A stretch of 64,000 nt of DNA, taken from Pseudomonas sp. SST3. Lineage in GTDB: Bacteria; Pseudomonadota; Gammaproteobacteria; Pseudomonadales; Pseudomonadaceae. The stretch lies in assembly GCF_003325755.1 (NCBI RefSeq), contig NZ_QORI02000022.1, forward strand, positions 4,697-68,696. The letters run 5' to 3'. Positions within the stretch are counted from its first letter, which is position 1, and the number at the start of each line of letters is the position of its first letter. Under the pieces are notes generated by a model. It worked only from the letters and a program-made list of their open reading frames with translations. It ran no database searches and was not told the DNA's origin. The position numbers and the translations under genes are program-made. Below, piece by piece: positions 8,282 to 17,977 of this stretch.

Positions 8282-10087
8282 TTAGAAGTTCACGCCCATG
8301 CTAAGCGCGAGGAAGTCACGGTCGACCAGGGTGTTGTAGTCGCCACCGAAAAAGTCGGTGTAGGACAGGCTGGCGGTGTAAGTATTCTGGTATTCAGCAT
8401 CGACACCCACACTAACGGCCTTGGCGCCTTCGTTGAACAAACCGTTCGGTCCGTAGCCATCGACATCATGGGAGAAGGACAGGTTAGGTGTCAGGTTCAC
8501 ACCGGCAAAGACGTTGCTGTAGCTGGCCAGTGCGCGTAAGCGGTAGCCCCAGGAATTGGCGGTTACGAAACCGTCATTTCCATACGCCGCCAGTTGGCCA
8601 GCATCATCAGGCGTGCCGTAGATTGCGTCACGGCCATAGCGGAGTTCGCTCGTGCTCTCCAAACCGCCGACATGCGCGTAACCGACCTCGCCAACCAGAG
8701 TCACGCGACCCGCGCCAAGCACCTGATCGATGAAGTGAGTGAATGTGGTCTGGACCTGAGTGATTTCCTTACGGTTATAACCGCGGTTGTCCGCACCGAA
8801 TGTACTCGAGACGGGAGAAATGCCCGGGGCAATCGGATTGAGCAGCGCCCGCGTCACGTCTGTCGTATTGATCTGAACTGGAGCATTAGGACGATAGCTC
8901 ACCTCGCCCGACCAGGCGGTGCCTGTAGGGAGAGTGGTCGAGAAGCTCAGACCATACAGGCGAATGTCTTCTGGGTACTCCAGATAGTACTGGCCATTAC
9001 CCAGCATCACGCTTTGGGCCAGACCGATTCCGGAGCCTGGCATGATGCCCTCAGCCGTACCGATAATGCTCGGCAGGGCTGCGGCAGTCCCCAAGCCTGC
9101 TGACTGCGTACTCACGTTTGGCGTGCGGCTGTGGTAATTCATGAAATACGCACCGTACTCGGTGGCATCACCGAGCCAGCGAAATGCCAGACCGAACTGC
9201 CCGGAATCACGGGCGTCACGATCGCCGCCACGAGGCAGCACGACCCCCTCCGGGGTTACCTCAAAGCCCTGCCCGAACATCGCGGCAACAGGCTGCAGCG
9301 GTGCGATAGCCGGATTACCGACGTGGTAGTTGTTATCGCAGCCATCTTGGGCAACGTCGACTGCGAAGAACGTGCCGCAGTTGTCGATAATTGTCTGGTC
9401 CCATTCAAGTTGGTAGAACGCCTCCATGCTCAGGCGATCACTTACACTCTGAGAGACGTAAAGCATATTTACCGGAATCAGACCCTCTTTAATCTCCGCA
9501 CCGGGGCGGCGGAATGCTGCAGCATCGAGAGGGTTAATCGAGTTAATCGAGTTACCGATAAAGGTGCTCTCCCCCCAGCTCACAACTTGGCGTCCGACAC
9601 GGACCGTGCCAGGCAGATCGCCTAGATAATAGTTGTGGTAGAGAAAAGCATCGAGAATCTGCGCACCGGAAGATTGCGCAGCTTCCTTGCGGTTGCTGTC
9701 ACTGATGTCCTTGAACAGGCGATTTTCATCCTTCAGCTCAAAGTCATACCAATACTTACCACGAATAAAGGCGCCGCTGTCACGGTAGCGCAGCTCTAAG
9801 TCATGAATGCCCTTAAAGATCTTCGAAAAAGTTTCGCCTTTTTTAAAGTTCAGACGGCCATCATCACCGGTCTGAGTGTATCCCGTTCCACCATTGTTGA
9901 TACCCACCAAATCCATATCCCGGTCCGTCGTTGACCAGCTGGCGCCTATGGACATGGCCGAGTCGAACTGCCCTTCAATTTCCCCAATATTGAAAGTAAC
10001 CGCATAAGCCGGTGTGGCGATGCCCAGCGCGACCGCGAGGGCCAATGTCTTGGGCTGGAAGATTCCTTGCCTTGTTGTTTTTGTCAT
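8282..10087 (-). CDS. DUF1302 outer membrane protein
   Basis: A 601-residue protein starting MTKTTRQGIFQPKTLALAVA with a signal peptide cleaved near TPAYA-VTFN; AGGAG lies 7 bases before the ATG. The mature part is full of alternating beta-strand segments and ends in an aromatic residue (LALSMGVNF), as expected for a beta-barrel. The motif TVRVGRQVVSWGESTFIGNS is typical of DUF1302. It is the first gene of the operon with DUF1329, about 107 bp upstream of it. The partner LuxR regulator suggests substrate-inducible expression, but the substrate is unknown. Confidence 0.88.
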   Translation of the reverse strand: MTKTTRQGIFQPKTLALAVALGIATPAYAVTFNIGEIEGQFDSAMSIGASWSTTDRDMDLVGINNGGTGYTQTGDDGRLNFKKGETFSKIFKGIHDLELRYRDSGAFIRGKYWYDFELKDENRLFKDISDSNRKEAAQSSGAQILDAFLYHNYYLGDLPGTVRVGRQVVSWGESTFIGNSINSINPLDAAAFRRPGAEIKEGLIPVNMLYVSQSVSDRLSMEAFYQLEWDQTIIDNCGTFFAVDVAQDGCDNNYHVGNPAIAPLQPVAAMFGQGFEVTPEGVVLPRGGDRDARDSGQFGLAFRWLGDATEYGAYFMNYHSRTPNVSTQSAGLGTAAALPSIIGTAEGIMPGSGIGLAQSVMLGNGQYYLEYPEDIRLYGLSFSTTLPTGTAWSGEVSYRPNAPVQINTTDVTRALLNPIAPGISPVSSTFGADNRGYNRKEITQVQTTFTHFIDQVLGAGRVTLVGEVGYAHVGGLESTSELRYGRDAIYGTPDDAGQLAAYGNDGFVTANSWGYRLRALASYSNVFAGVNLTPNLSFSHDVDGYGPNGLFNEGAKAVSVGVDAEYQNTYTASLSYTDFFGGDYNTLVDRDFLALSMGVNF

Positions 10088-10686
10088 GAGGCGCTCCTGG
10101 TTGGTTCGAAGTACGCTCACCCTAACCACACGGCAACGGGGGGTTAAGCGCACTAAGGTTTGATTTGGCTTGTAATTCGAAAGTATGAATAGCCTTCCCA
10201 CTACTGGCCTGCAACGGAACCTCACGGTGATTGCAGCGCGGCCCCTAGCGAAGCTATCCGAGAGCTTAGCCGCAAGCAAAATTGGCGCAACCTCCGAAAT
10301 AGAGCAGCTGCGACGTTGTTTGCGGAAATTTCAGCTGAACGTGCCCGATCAAGCATTGGCGGCTCGGATTAGAACGCGCTGTAAGGCCCTACATCTCGTC
10401 ACCTCGACGGCTGGAAACGACACGCAGCGCGCGGGAGCGTTACCGAAGCGCAGCGACTGGGACGAAACGAAACATTCAGCCGGAGCAGACTAAAATCAGG
10501 CGCTCGCGCGGATGAACGAACCACACGCGGGCCTACGAAGAGAGAACGCCGAGCCAGAGCGGTGCGCACTGAGGTGCGAAGGCTCCTCAACCGAGGCGAA
10601 GAGGGTTGCGGCACGGCATCCGTTGCCGGCCAGCGCTCAGGATCGAACGACGTCCGGCCCCTTCACACAGATATTAATAGACCGCC
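10088..10686. other. 599-bp region without a convincing gene
   Basis: It lies between the divergent DUF1302 start and the hpt stop codon. Open frames are present on both strands, but they are short, arginine-rich, lack ribosome binding sites and resemble nothing I know. The DUF1302 promoter must lie near 10088-10200. I see no strong hairpin, tRNA or insertion-sequence end. Confidence 0.5.
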
Positions 10687-11244
10687 CTACATGCCTTTAA
10701 CAGCGTAGATACCGGGGGCATTGCGCCAGTAACCCTTGTAATCCATGCCATACCCGAACACGTATCGATCATCACAGCTGAGCCCGACGTAGTCGGCTTT
10801 CAGATCCGGGCGGGCCTTGCGCTGATGATTCTTGTCGACCAATACGGCAGTATGCACAGAGGCTGCACCGGCATGCCGGCAGAAGTCGATGATCGCGCCA
10901 AGCGTATGCCCTTCATCGAGAATGTCATCGACGATCAGCACGTCGCGGTCGATGAATGAAATCTCCGGCTTGGCCTTCCAGAACAACTCACCGCCGCTCG
11001 TCTCGTTGCGATACCGCGTCGCGTGCAGATAGGAGAGCTCCAATGGAAAGTTCAGCTTGGGAACCAGCTTGCCGGAGAAAATCAGCCCGCCGTTCATCAC
11101 ACAGAACACCACTGGATTTCGCTCGGCCAGCTCGCCGTTGATTTTTGCGGCCACCGCGTCGATCGCCGCTTCAACTTCGGCTTCGGCATAGAGGCAGTCT
11201 GCTTCGGCCATGATCTGGCGGATGTGTGCGAGATCGACGGACAT
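10687..11244 (-). CDS. hpt: Hypoxanthine-guanine phosphoribosyltransferase
   Basis: A 185-residue purine salvage enzyme that converts hypoxanthine or guanine plus PRPP into IMP or GMP. The PRPP-binding motif VLIVDDILDEGHTL is intact, and the catalytic loop region (CVMNGGLIFSGKL) and C-terminal YGMDYKGYWRN fit the family. The start MSVDLAHIRQIM is chosen over an upstream TTG-type extension. It is divergent from upp-uraA, so purine and pyrimidine base salvage are side by side. Confidence 0.92.
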   Translation of the reverse strand: MSVDLAHIRQIMAEADCLYAEAEVEAAIDAVAAKINGELAERNPVVFCVMNGGLIFSGKLVPKLNFPLELSYLHATRYRNETSGGELFWKAKPEISFIDRDVLIVDDILDEGHTLGAIIDFCRHAGAASVHTAVLVDKNHQRKARPDLKADYVGLSCDDRYVFGYGMDYKGYWRNAPGIYAVKGM

Positions 11245-11420
11245 CGCGATGCTCCAAGATTGGTTAGAAGATGGATGCAGCTCGGTCGGCTGCCCACAAA
11301 TAAAGGGCGCGACGATACCGATGCCGCGGTGGGCAGGGCAAGTCCTGTTTGACACATCAATAGCCGCTAACAACTTGATGCATTAATCTACGGCGGTTTA
11401 TTCGACCGCCGGAGCCACCC

Positions 11421-12059
11421 ATGACCATTCGAGAGATCCGCCACCCGCTTATTCGCCACAAACTTGGGTTGATGCGTCGAGCCGATATCAGCACCAAGAA
11501 TTTCCGCGAACTGGCGCAGGAGGTTGGCTCGATCCTCACGTACGAAGCGACCCGCGATCTGCCGCTCGAAGACTACAGCATCGATGGCTGGTGTGGCCCG
11601 GTCCAGGTCCAGAAGATCTCCGGCAAGAAAATTACGGTGGTACCCATTCTGCGTGCGGGCATCGGCATGCTCGATGGTGTGCTCAGCCTGATTCCCGGCG
11701 CCAAGGTCAGTGCGGTAGGCATCGCGCGCAATGAGGAAACCCTGCAGGCCCATACCTATCTTGAGCGTCTGGTAGACGATCTCGACCAGCGACTGGCGAT
11801 GATCATCGATCCGATGCTCGCAACCGGTGGGTCCATGGTCGCTGCGATCGACATGCTGAAAAAAGCCGGCTGCAAGGAAATCCGCGCATTGGTGCTCGTC
11901 GCTGCACCGGAAGGCATCGACGCCGTCGAAAAAGCACATCCAGACGTGACTATCTATACCGCCTCCATTGATGATCGCCTGGATGAAAACGGCTACATCA
12001 TGCCAGGGCTGGGCGACGCGGGAGACAAGATCTTCGGCACCAAGCAGAAGGACGTCTAA
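11421..12059 (+). CDS. upp: Uracil phosphoribosyltransferase
   Basis: A 212-residue enzyme making UMP from uracil and PRPP. It begins [20 protein letters not shown] and contains [15 protein letters not shown], the PRPP loop [13 protein letters not shown] and the uracil-binding [13 protein letters not shown] at the C terminus. Length is typical (208-212). The stop codon is followed by uraA after one base, so transporter and enzyme form one transcription unit. Confidence 0.97.
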   Translation: MTIREIRHPLIRHKLGLMRRADISTKNFRELAQEVGSILTYEATRDLPLEDYSIDGWCGPVQVQKISGKKITVVPILRAGIGMLDGVLSLIPGAKVSAVGIARNEETLQAHTYLERLVDDLDQRLAMIIDPMLATGGSMVAAIDMLKKAGCKEIRALVLVAAPEGIDAVEKAHPDVTIYTASIDDRLDENGYIMPGLGDAGDKIFGTKQKDV

Positions 12060-12060
12060 G

Positions 12061-13323
12061 ATGTCGCACCCCATGGAAGAACCGCTCGGACGCCAGGTAT
12101 TGGCCGGCGCGCAGATGCTGTTCGTAGCCTTTGGCGCCCTGGTACTGATGCCACTGATCACTGGCATGGACCCGAACGTCGCGTTGTTCACCGCCGGTAT
12201 CGGCACCCTCCTGTTCCAGTTGGTCACCAAGCGCCAGGTTCCGGTATTCCTGGCCTCGAGCTTCGCCTTCATCGCACCGATCATCGCCGCCAAAGGTGAC
12301 TTCGGCCTGCCTGCTGTACTCGGCGGCGTGGTTGCAGCAGGCATCGTCTATATGATTCTCGGCTTTGCGGTTCGCCTCAAAGGACCGGGATTTATCGACC
12401 GGCTGCTGCCACCCGTAGTAATCGCTCCGGTGATCATTTCCATCGGACTGGCGCTGTCACCTGTCGCGGTGAATATGGCCATGGGCAAGGCCGGCGACGG
12501 TAGCGCTCAACTGATCCCCTACGAGACAGCAATGATGATCTCGATGTCAGCCTTGCTCACTACGCTGCTGGTTGCGGTGCTCGGCAAGGGACTGTTCCGC
12601 CTGGTGCCGATCCTGGCAGGCGTCGCGGTGGGTTACGGTCTGTCGTTCGCCTTCGGGGTCGTGGATACCGCCGGTATCGCCTCGGCACCGTGGCTGGCGG
12701 TTCCGAACTTTGTCGCGCCGGAGTTTCACTGGGGCGCGATCCTGTTCATGGTCCCGGTGGCGCTTGCCCCGGCGATCGAACACATCGGCGGCGTCGTGGC
12801 GATTGGTGGCGTGACCGGCAACAACTTCATCAAGAAGCCTGGCCTGCACCGCACCCTGCTAGGCGATGGCCTGGCGACCTCGGCCGCAGGCTTGTTCGGC
12901 GGCCCGCCCAATACCACCTACGCGGAAGTCACCGGCGCGGTCATGCTGACCAAGAACTACAACCCGAAGGTGATGACCTGGGCAGCAATTTTCGCAATCG
13001 TCCTGGCGTTCATCGGCAAGTTCGGCGCCGGGCTATTGAGCATTCCAGTACCAGTCATGGGCGGTATTCTTTGCCTGCTGTTCGGCTCGATCGCCGTGGT
13101 CGGCCTGAGCACGCTGATCCGCCATCAGGTGGATCTGGCCGAAGCACGCAACCTCATCATCGTATCAGTGACTTTGGTGTTCGGTATCGGCGGCATGGCT
13201 TTCGGCTATGGGGAATTCAGCCTGTCCGGTATTTCACTGTGCGCGATCATCGCGCTGGTTCTCAACTTGGTACTTCCGGGTGGCGAGGGCTGGAAGAACA
13301 AGCAACTCGAAGAACACAACTGA
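12061..13323 (+). CDS. uraA: Uracil permease / nucleobase:cation symporter-2
   Basis: A 420-residue inner membrane carrier of the NCS2 family with about 14 hydrophobic segments. The signature AIEHIGGVVAIGGVTGNNF and the GGPPNTTYAEVTGAVMLTK segment match UraA. The ATG at 12061 starts one base after the upp stop. The carrier takes up uracil, which Upp traps as UMP. A GC-rich hairpin follows the gene. Confidence 0.95.
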   Translation: MSHPMEEPLGRQVLAGAQMLFVAFGALVLMPLITGMDPNVALFTAGIGTLLFQLVTKRQVPVFLASSFAFIAPIIAAKGDFGLPAVLGGVVAAGIVYMILGFAVRLKGPGFIDRLLPPVVIAPVIISIGLALSPVAVNMAMGKAGDGSAQLIPYETAMMISMSALLTTLLVAVLGKGLFRLVPILAGVAVGYGLSFAFGVVDTAGIASAPWLAVPNFVAPEFHWGAILFMVPVALAPAIEHIGGVVAIGGVTGNNFIKKPGLHRTLLGDGLATSAAGLFGGPPNTTYAEVTGAVMLTKNYNPKVMTWAAIFAIVLAFIGKFGAGLLSIPVPVMGGILCLLFGSIAVVGLSTLIRHQVDLAEARNLIIVSVTLVFGIGGMAFGYGEFSLSGISLCAIIALVLNLVLPGGEGWKNKQLEEHN

Positions 13324-13336
13324 AATCGCTACCCGC

Positions 13337-13366
13337 CGCCAGCACCCCGTGTGCTGGCGCCTTCCT
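13337..13366 (+). terminator. Terminator after upp-uraA
   Basis: Arms CGCCAGCAC and GTGCTGGCG around a 5-base loop, followed by CCTTCCTTC rather than a pure T run. It is placed 14 bp after the uraA stop codon. The weak T tract lowers confidence. Confidence 0.6.
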
Positions 13367-13424
13367 TCGTCGTACCGGATCTTCTTCTGCAGCCATCCCG
13401 GCACCAGACGCGTAGACTGCCGCG

Positions 13425-13748
13425 ATGACCTACGCCGTGATTCCCCATCGCCAATTGCCAGCTGATAGCTCCGTCAGTTGCTCAACCTGTGCCGCCTGCT
13501 GCTGCCGGCTCGAAGTCCTATTGCTCACCGATACCGGGGTTCCCGAACGCTTCATCGATGAGGATGACTGGGGTGGGCAGGTCATGCGCCGTCTGGATGA
13601 CGGCTGGTGTGTGGCGCTCGATCGGGACAGCATGCGCTGCACCATTTACCCCCAGCGACCACTGATATGCCGGGAGTTCGAACTGGGTTCGGACGATTGC
13701 CTGGAGGAGCGGAAGGGCTCCGCGGCAGCCTATCTGAACGGAGACTGA
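13425..13748 (+). CDS. YkgJ family cysteine-cluster protein
   Basis: A 107-residue protein with an N-terminal cysteine cluster (SCSTCAACCCRLEVLLL), and further cysteines in DSMRCTIYPQRPLICREFELG and in DDC. YkgJ-type proteins are thought to bind zinc or an iron-sulfur cluster; their role is unknown. It is a single gene between uraA and pagL; as I recall, the same neighbour is found in P. aeruginosa. Confidence 0.85.
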   Translation: MTYAVIPHRQLPADSSVSCSTCAACCCRLEVLLLTDTGVPERFIDEDDWGGQVMRRLDDGWCVALDRDSMRCTIYPQRPLICREFELGSDDCLEERKGSAAAYLNGD

Positions 13749-13769
13749 CGGCGATACTAGCGCCGTCAG
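13745..13769. terminator. Hairpin between the convergent ykgJ-like and pagL genes
   Basis: Perfect 9-bp arms CTGACGGCG and CGCCGTCAG around a 7-base loop. The left arm overlaps the stop codon of the ykgJ-like gene, and the pagL stop follows 20 bp later. There is no clear T run on either side, so it may act as a two-way transcript end rather than a classical terminator. Confidence 0.5.
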
Positions 13770-13788
13770 CCACACTGAATGACCTCGC

Positions 13789-14307
13789 TCAGAACGATGC
13801 GCGATAGTGCACGGCGTAGCTTTCGACGCCATCATTCGGGTTTTTGAGACCTGCGTTGGAATAGTGGATCGCACGCACGCCGACTTCCTGGCCGCCAGCG
13901 AACCGCAGTCCTGCACCGAAGCGATCCTCGAACTGGAACGACGACCCCAGGTCGTTGCCCTCCACTTCGGTGTTCTCGAAAGCTGCGATACCAATACCCA
14001 CCTCCAGATAGGGCTTCACCGCATCGCCGGCGAACTCGTAAACGAATACCGGGGCCAGCGACAAGCTATGGTTGCTGGCCGTTTCATCGCCTTCCCAGTA
14101 GGTGTACCCGGCGTCCCAATAGCCTGTCAGCCGGCCAACGCTGGTCTGGAACCAGCTGCGGTTGAAGTCCAATTGCGCACCGAGGCGATAGGTCATGGTC
14201 GACTCACCGGTTCGCCCAACGGCAGCGGTCAGATCCAACGCATGAGCGGCAGCTACTTGCCCTAGAGAAACAGCCGCGACCGCAGCGAGGGAGATCAGTT
14301 TTTTCAT
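13789..14307 (-). CDS. pagL: Lipid A 3-O-deacylase PagL
   Basis: A 172-residue outer membrane beta-barrel enzyme that removes the 3-O acyl chain from lipid A. It has a signal peptide (MKKLISLAAVAAVSLGQVAA, cleaved near AHA-LDLTA) and ends in phenylalanine as barrels do. The PagL catalytic set is present: His148 and Ser150 in IHYSNAGLKNP, and Glu162 twelve residues after the serine, the same spacing as in the P. aeruginosa enzyme. It sits beside murI, also as in P. aeruginosa. Confidence 0.9.
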   Translation of the reverse strand: MKKLISLAAVAAVSLGQVAAAHALDLTAAVGRTGESTMTYRLGAQLDFNRSWFQTSVGRLTGYWDAGYTYWEGDETASNHSLSLAPVFVYEFAGDAVKPYLEVGIGIAAFENTEVEGNDLGSSFQFEDRFGAGLRFAGGQEVGVRAIHYSNAGLKNPNDGVESYAVHYRASF

Positions 14308-14396
14308 TGAGAATTTCCTTGTCGAAAATTTTTGGCATCGCTTGTTGTTTTTCGAACATCAACTCAAATACAGATAGCAGGCGCGACGGGGAGTTC

Positions 14397-15188
14397 CTAC
14401 TCAGGATAGTAGGCAACCGCCCCGCTTTCACCCCAAAGTACCGGCAGTACCGTGGCCAATCGGCGGGGATCACCGCTACTCCAAAAGCGCGTCATCGCCG
14501 CGCCATCCCCCAGCTGGTTGCGCGCCGCCAGCACCGTTTCGAGATGCCGCGCCACCGCCGCCCCGGTATCGACCAGGGTGACCGTCGACGGTAACAGTTC
14601 GAGCAGCAGCGGCTTGATGAAGGGGTAATGGGTACAACCGAGAATCAGCGTGTCGCAGCCCTGCTCGATCAAGGGCTGGGCGAAACCCTGTAGCAATAAG
14701 CGAGTCGCTTCGGTATTAAGCTCGCCGGCCTCGATGCATTCAACCAGGCCAGGACAGGGCTGGGTGATGACGCGAACGTCGCTGGCAAAACGATCCAGCA
14801 AGGCTGCGAATTTCGCGCTTTTCAATGTACCGGTGGTGGCCAACACCCCGACCGCGCCACTACGGGTCGCCTGAGCGGCCGGCTTGACTGCCGGTTCCAT
14901 GCCTATCAGCGGGATAGCTGGATACAGCGCGCGAAGCTCGGCAATACCTGCAGCGGTGGCCGTATTACAGGCCAGCACCAGCGCCTTGGCGCCCTGCCCC
15001 AACAGAAAATCGGCAATCGACCGGCAACGCTCGCGAATGAACTCAGGACTCTTTTCGCCATAGGGCACGTGGCCGCTGTCAGCCAAATACAGCAATGATT
15101 CGCCCGGCAGACGCGCGCGTATCTCTCGCAGTACCGACAGGCCGCCGACACCCGAATCGAAGACACCGACCGGCGCGTTGTCAGCCAT
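14397..15188 (-). CDS. murI: Glutamate racemase
   Basis: A 263-residue enzyme making D-glutamate for peptidoglycan. The two catalytic cysteines are seen in [12 protein letters not shown] and [11 protein letters not shown], and the N terminus has [13 protein letters not shown]. The start [13 protein letters not shown] is chosen; it overlaps the end of moeB by 8 bases, pointing to coupled translation. It closes the minus-strand run hemA-prfA-prmC-moeB-murI. Confidence 0.96.
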   Translation of the reverse strand: MADNAPVGVFDSGVGGLSVLREIRARLPGESLLYLADSGHVPYGEKSPEFIRERCRSIADFLLGQGAKALVLACNTATAAGIAELRALYPAIPLIGMEPAVKPAAQATRSGAVGVLATTGTLKSAKFAALLDRFASDVRVITQPCPGLVECIEAGELNTEATRLLLQGFAQPLIEQGCDTLILGCTHYPFIKPLLLELLPSTVTLVDTGAAVARHLETVLAARNQLGDGAAMTRFWSSGDPRRLATVLPVLWGESGAVAYYPE

Positions 15189-15936
15189 TGACGCTGCCGC
15201 AGACGGCACAGGCCGGATCGCGCTTGACCTTCAGCTCGCGGAAGCGGCTGGACAGTGCGTCCACCAGAAGAAGCCTGCCCACCAACGGCTCACCAAACCC
15301 GACCAGCAGCTTGATGGCCTCAAGCGCCTGCAAGGTGCCAATCATCCCAACGACTGGTCCCAGCACCCCGGCTTCGCTGCAGGTCAGCTCGGTTTCGCTG
15401 CCATGACCATAGAGGCAGTGATAGCAGGGGCTGGTTGCCACACGTGGATCGAACACCGACAGCTGCCCCTCGAGACGGATCGCAGCGCCGCTCACCAGAG
15501 GTTTCCTGGCGATGACGCAGGCCGCGTTCACCGCTTCGCGTACGGCGAAGTTGTCCGTGCAGTCGAGCACCAGATCCACAGCAGCGACTGCCGCTCCAAG
15601 GGTGTCAGCATCCATCACCGCGCGATGCGGCACCAGTTTCAGCAAGGGATTCAGCGACGACAGGCGCGCGATAGCCGAATCCACTTTATGCACGCCAACC
15701 GATTGGGAATCATGAGCGACTTGCCGTTGCAGATTGGTCAGGTCAACACTGTCAAAGTCCGCCAGGTGCAGCTCGCCTACGCCAGCGGCCGCCAGATAAA
15801 GCGCCACGGGCGAGCCCAGCCCGCCCAGCCCGACGATCAGCACCCTGCTCTGCTTGAGCTTCAGTTGCCCCTCGATGTCGACCTGTTTCAACAAGATCTG
15901 CCGGCTGTAACGCAGCAGCTCGTCATCGCTCAGCAT
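15181..15936 (-). CDS. moeB: Molybdopterin-synthase adenylyltransferase MoeB (ThiF/HesA family)
   Basis: A 251-residue E1-like enzyme that adenylates the C terminus of the small molybdopterin synthase subunit. It starts [16 protein letters not shown], which overrides a much longer open frame upstream that only shadows prmC. The nucleotide-binding loop [14 protein letters not shown] and [16 protein letters not shown] are typical. Two zinc-binding CxxC pairs occur at SPCYHCLYG and PACAVCGS. It lies between prmC and murI in the operon. A HesA/ThiF function cannot be excluded. Confidence 0.9.
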   Translation of the reverse strand: MLSDDELLRYSRQILLKQVDIEGQLKLKQSRVLIVGLGGLGSPVALYLAAAGVGELHLADFDSVDLTNLQRQVAHDSQSVGVHKVDSAIARLSSLNPLLKLVPHRAVMDADTLGAAVAAVDLVLDCTDNFAVREAVNAACVIARKPLVSGAAIRLEGQLSVFDPRVATSPCYHCLYGHGSETELTCSEAGVLGPVVGMIGTLQALEAIKLLVGFGEPLVGRLLLVDALSSRFRELKVKRDPACAVCGSVNG

Positions 15937-15958
15937 GTCATTCTCCCTGGATGATGAA

Positions 15959-16786
15959 TCATGGTCGGCGGCCGAGGCTGATACGCTCGTGCCCGCCGAA
16001 ATCCCTGCGGCTCTGGATATCGGCGAAGCTGCTTTCTGCGAGCAGTTCGCGCACCGCCGAAGCCTGATCGTAACCGTGCTCCAACAGCAGCCAGCCATTG
16101 TTCGACAAATGATTCGGTGCGTTCGAAATAATCTTGCGAATGTCGTCCAGACCATCGTCCCCGGCAATGAGCGCGGTGCTGGGCTCGAAACGCACATCGC
16201 CCTGCCGAAGATGCGGATCGTGCGCCGGGATATAAGGCGGATTGCTGACGATAAGCGAGTACTGCTTGCCATCGAGCGCGGAAAACCATCGGCTTTCGCA
16301 GAACAAGGCATTATCGAGCCGCAAGCGCTGGGCATTGCGGGTCGCCAGGGCAACGGCTTCGGCAATGCGGTCAACCCCAGTGACGCGCCAACCCGGGCGC
16401 TCGTGAGCCAGGGCCAAGGCGATCGCACCGGTACCGGTGCCGAGATCCAGTACATCAGCCGGTGTTGCCGACAGCAGCTGCAGCGCAGTTTCGACCAGCA
16501 ACTCGGTGTCCGGCCTGGGGATCAAGGTATGAGGCGCGACCTCGAGATCGAGACTCCAGAAACCTTGGCGACCGAGAATATAGGCCACCGGCTCACCGCG
16601 ACGGCGGCGTGCCAGATCAGCGGTGAACCGCGCTTCGCACTCCGACGGCACCTCGCGCTCCGGCCAGGTACGCAGATAGCTGGCCGGCTTATCCAGAGCC
16701 GCAGCCAGCAGCCATTCGGCATCAAGCTTGGCGCTGGGAGAGTCCGGCAGGGCGGCGGCACGTAGCAGGGTTTCGATGGTGGCCAT
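15959..16786 (-). CDS. prmC: Release-factor glutamine methyltransferase PrmC
   Basis: A 275-residue S-adenosylmethionine enzyme that methylates the GGQ glutamine of release factors. The SAM-binding segment VLDLGTGTGAIALALA and the hallmark LIVSNPPYIP are present. The start MATIETLLRAAALP is chosen over an upstream extension. It follows prfA, its substrate gene, with a gap of about 110 bp. Confidence 0.96.
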   Translation of the reverse strand: MATIETLLRAAALPDSPSAKLDAEWLLAAALDKPASYLRTWPEREVPSECEARFTADLARRRRGEPVAYILGRQGFWSLDLEVAPHTLIPRPDTELLVETALQLLSATPADVLDLGTGTGAIALALAHERPGWRVTGVDRIAEAVALATRNAQRLRLDNALFCESRWFSALDGKQYSLIVSNPPYIPAHDPHLRQGDVRFEPSTALIAGDDGLDDIRKIISNAPNHLSNNGWLLLEHGYDQASAVRELLAESSFADIQSRRDFGGHERISLGRRP

Positions 16787-16894
16787 ATTGGCGTTTCCGT
16801 AAGAACCGGATGGCAGACGCGGCATGCCAGGTTACGTCAGCCTCGTCATTGGGTGAATGAGCGCGACTTGCACGATCCGCTAACAGCCCGATGG

Positions 16895-17977
16895 TCAATC
16901 GCCCAGAGCCGCCAGCTGGTCCGCCTGGTACTCCTGAAGCAACGGCTCGATCACCTGCTCGACTGCACCACCAATGACTTCGCTAAGCGAGTACAGGGTC
17001 AGGTTGATACGGTGATCGGTGACTCGTCCCTGCGGAAAGTTATAAGTCCGGATGCGTTCGGAGCGATCACCTGATCCGACCAACAGCTTACGCGTATCGG
17101 AGATTTCCTTATGCGCAGCGCTGTCCTGCACGTCCTGCAGCTTGGCTGCGAGCCAGGACATGGCTCGAGCACGGTTCTTGTGCTGTGAGCGCTCTTCCTG
17201 GCATTCGACGACGATGCCGCTTGGCATATGGGTGATCCGCACCGCCGAGTCGGTCTTGTTGATGTGCTGACCGCCGGCGCCGGATGCGCGATAGGTGTCG
17301 ACTCGCAGATCGGCCGGGTTGATTTCAATGGCGACCTGCTCATCCGGCTCCGGCAGCACGGCAACGGTGCAGGCCGAGGTATGAATACGCCCTTGGGATT
17401 CGGTTTCGGGAACGCGCTGGACACGATGCGCACCGGATTCGAACTTGAGCTTGGCGAACACGTTGTCGCCTTCGACGCGGGAGATGACTTCCTTGTAGCC
17501 GCCGTGCTCGCCAGGGCTTTCGGACAGAATCTCGACGCGCCATCCCTGCCGCTCGGCATAGCGGGAATACATCCGGAACAGATCACCGGAGAAGATCGCC
17601 GCCTCGTCGCCACCGGTACCGGCGCGAATTTCGAGAAAAACGTTGCGGCCATCCTTGGGATCCTTCGGCAGCAACATGCGCTGCAGGCGGGCCTCGATGT
17701 CATCGAGCTTTCCGCGGGCTTCGGCAACTTCCTCCTCAGCCATTTCGCGCACGTCCGGATCATTGTCCTTGAGCAACGCTTGAGCGCCTTCGAGATCGGA
17801 CTGCATCTTGAGGAACTCGCGATAAGTGGCGATAACCGGCTCGACCTCGGCGTATTCGCGCGAGTAGGCGCGAAAGCGAGTCTGGTCGCTGATCACCTCG
17901 GCGTCGCCAAGCAACGCCGTCAGCTCTTCGAAGCGGTCCTGCAGGATGTCGAGTTTGTTAAGCAGCGACGCTTTCAT
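16895..17977 (-). CDS. prfA: Peptide chain release factor 1
   Basis: A 360-residue release factor reading UAA and UAG. The peptidyl-tRNA hydrolysis motif is in [20 protein letters not shown] and the codon-recognition region follows the RF1 pattern (no SPF). Length equals E. coli RF1. The ATG overlaps the hemA stop codon (ATGA), so translation is likely coupled. Confidence 0.97.
   Translation of the reverse strand: MKASLLNKLDILQDRFEELTALLGDAEVISDQTRFRAYSREYAEVEPVIATYREFLKMQSDLEGAQALLKDNDPDVREMAEEEVAEARGKLDDIEARLQRMLLPKDPKDGRNVFLEIRAGTGGDEAAIFSGDLFRMYSRYAERQGWRVEILSESPGEHGGYKEVISRVEGDNVFAKLKFESGAHRVQRVPETESQGRIHTSACTVAVLPEPDEQVAIEINPADLRVDTYRASGAGGQHINKTDSAVRITHMPSGIVVECQEERSQHKNRARAMSWLAAKLQDVQDSAAHKEISDTRKLLVGSGDRSERIRTYNFPQGRVTDHRINLTLYSLSEVIGGAVEQVIEPLLQEYQADQLAALGD

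Noticed and set aside
10185..10493. 102-codon frame in the gap before hpt
   Set aside because: No ribosome binding site, no recognisable family, and overlapping frames on both strands of similar length.
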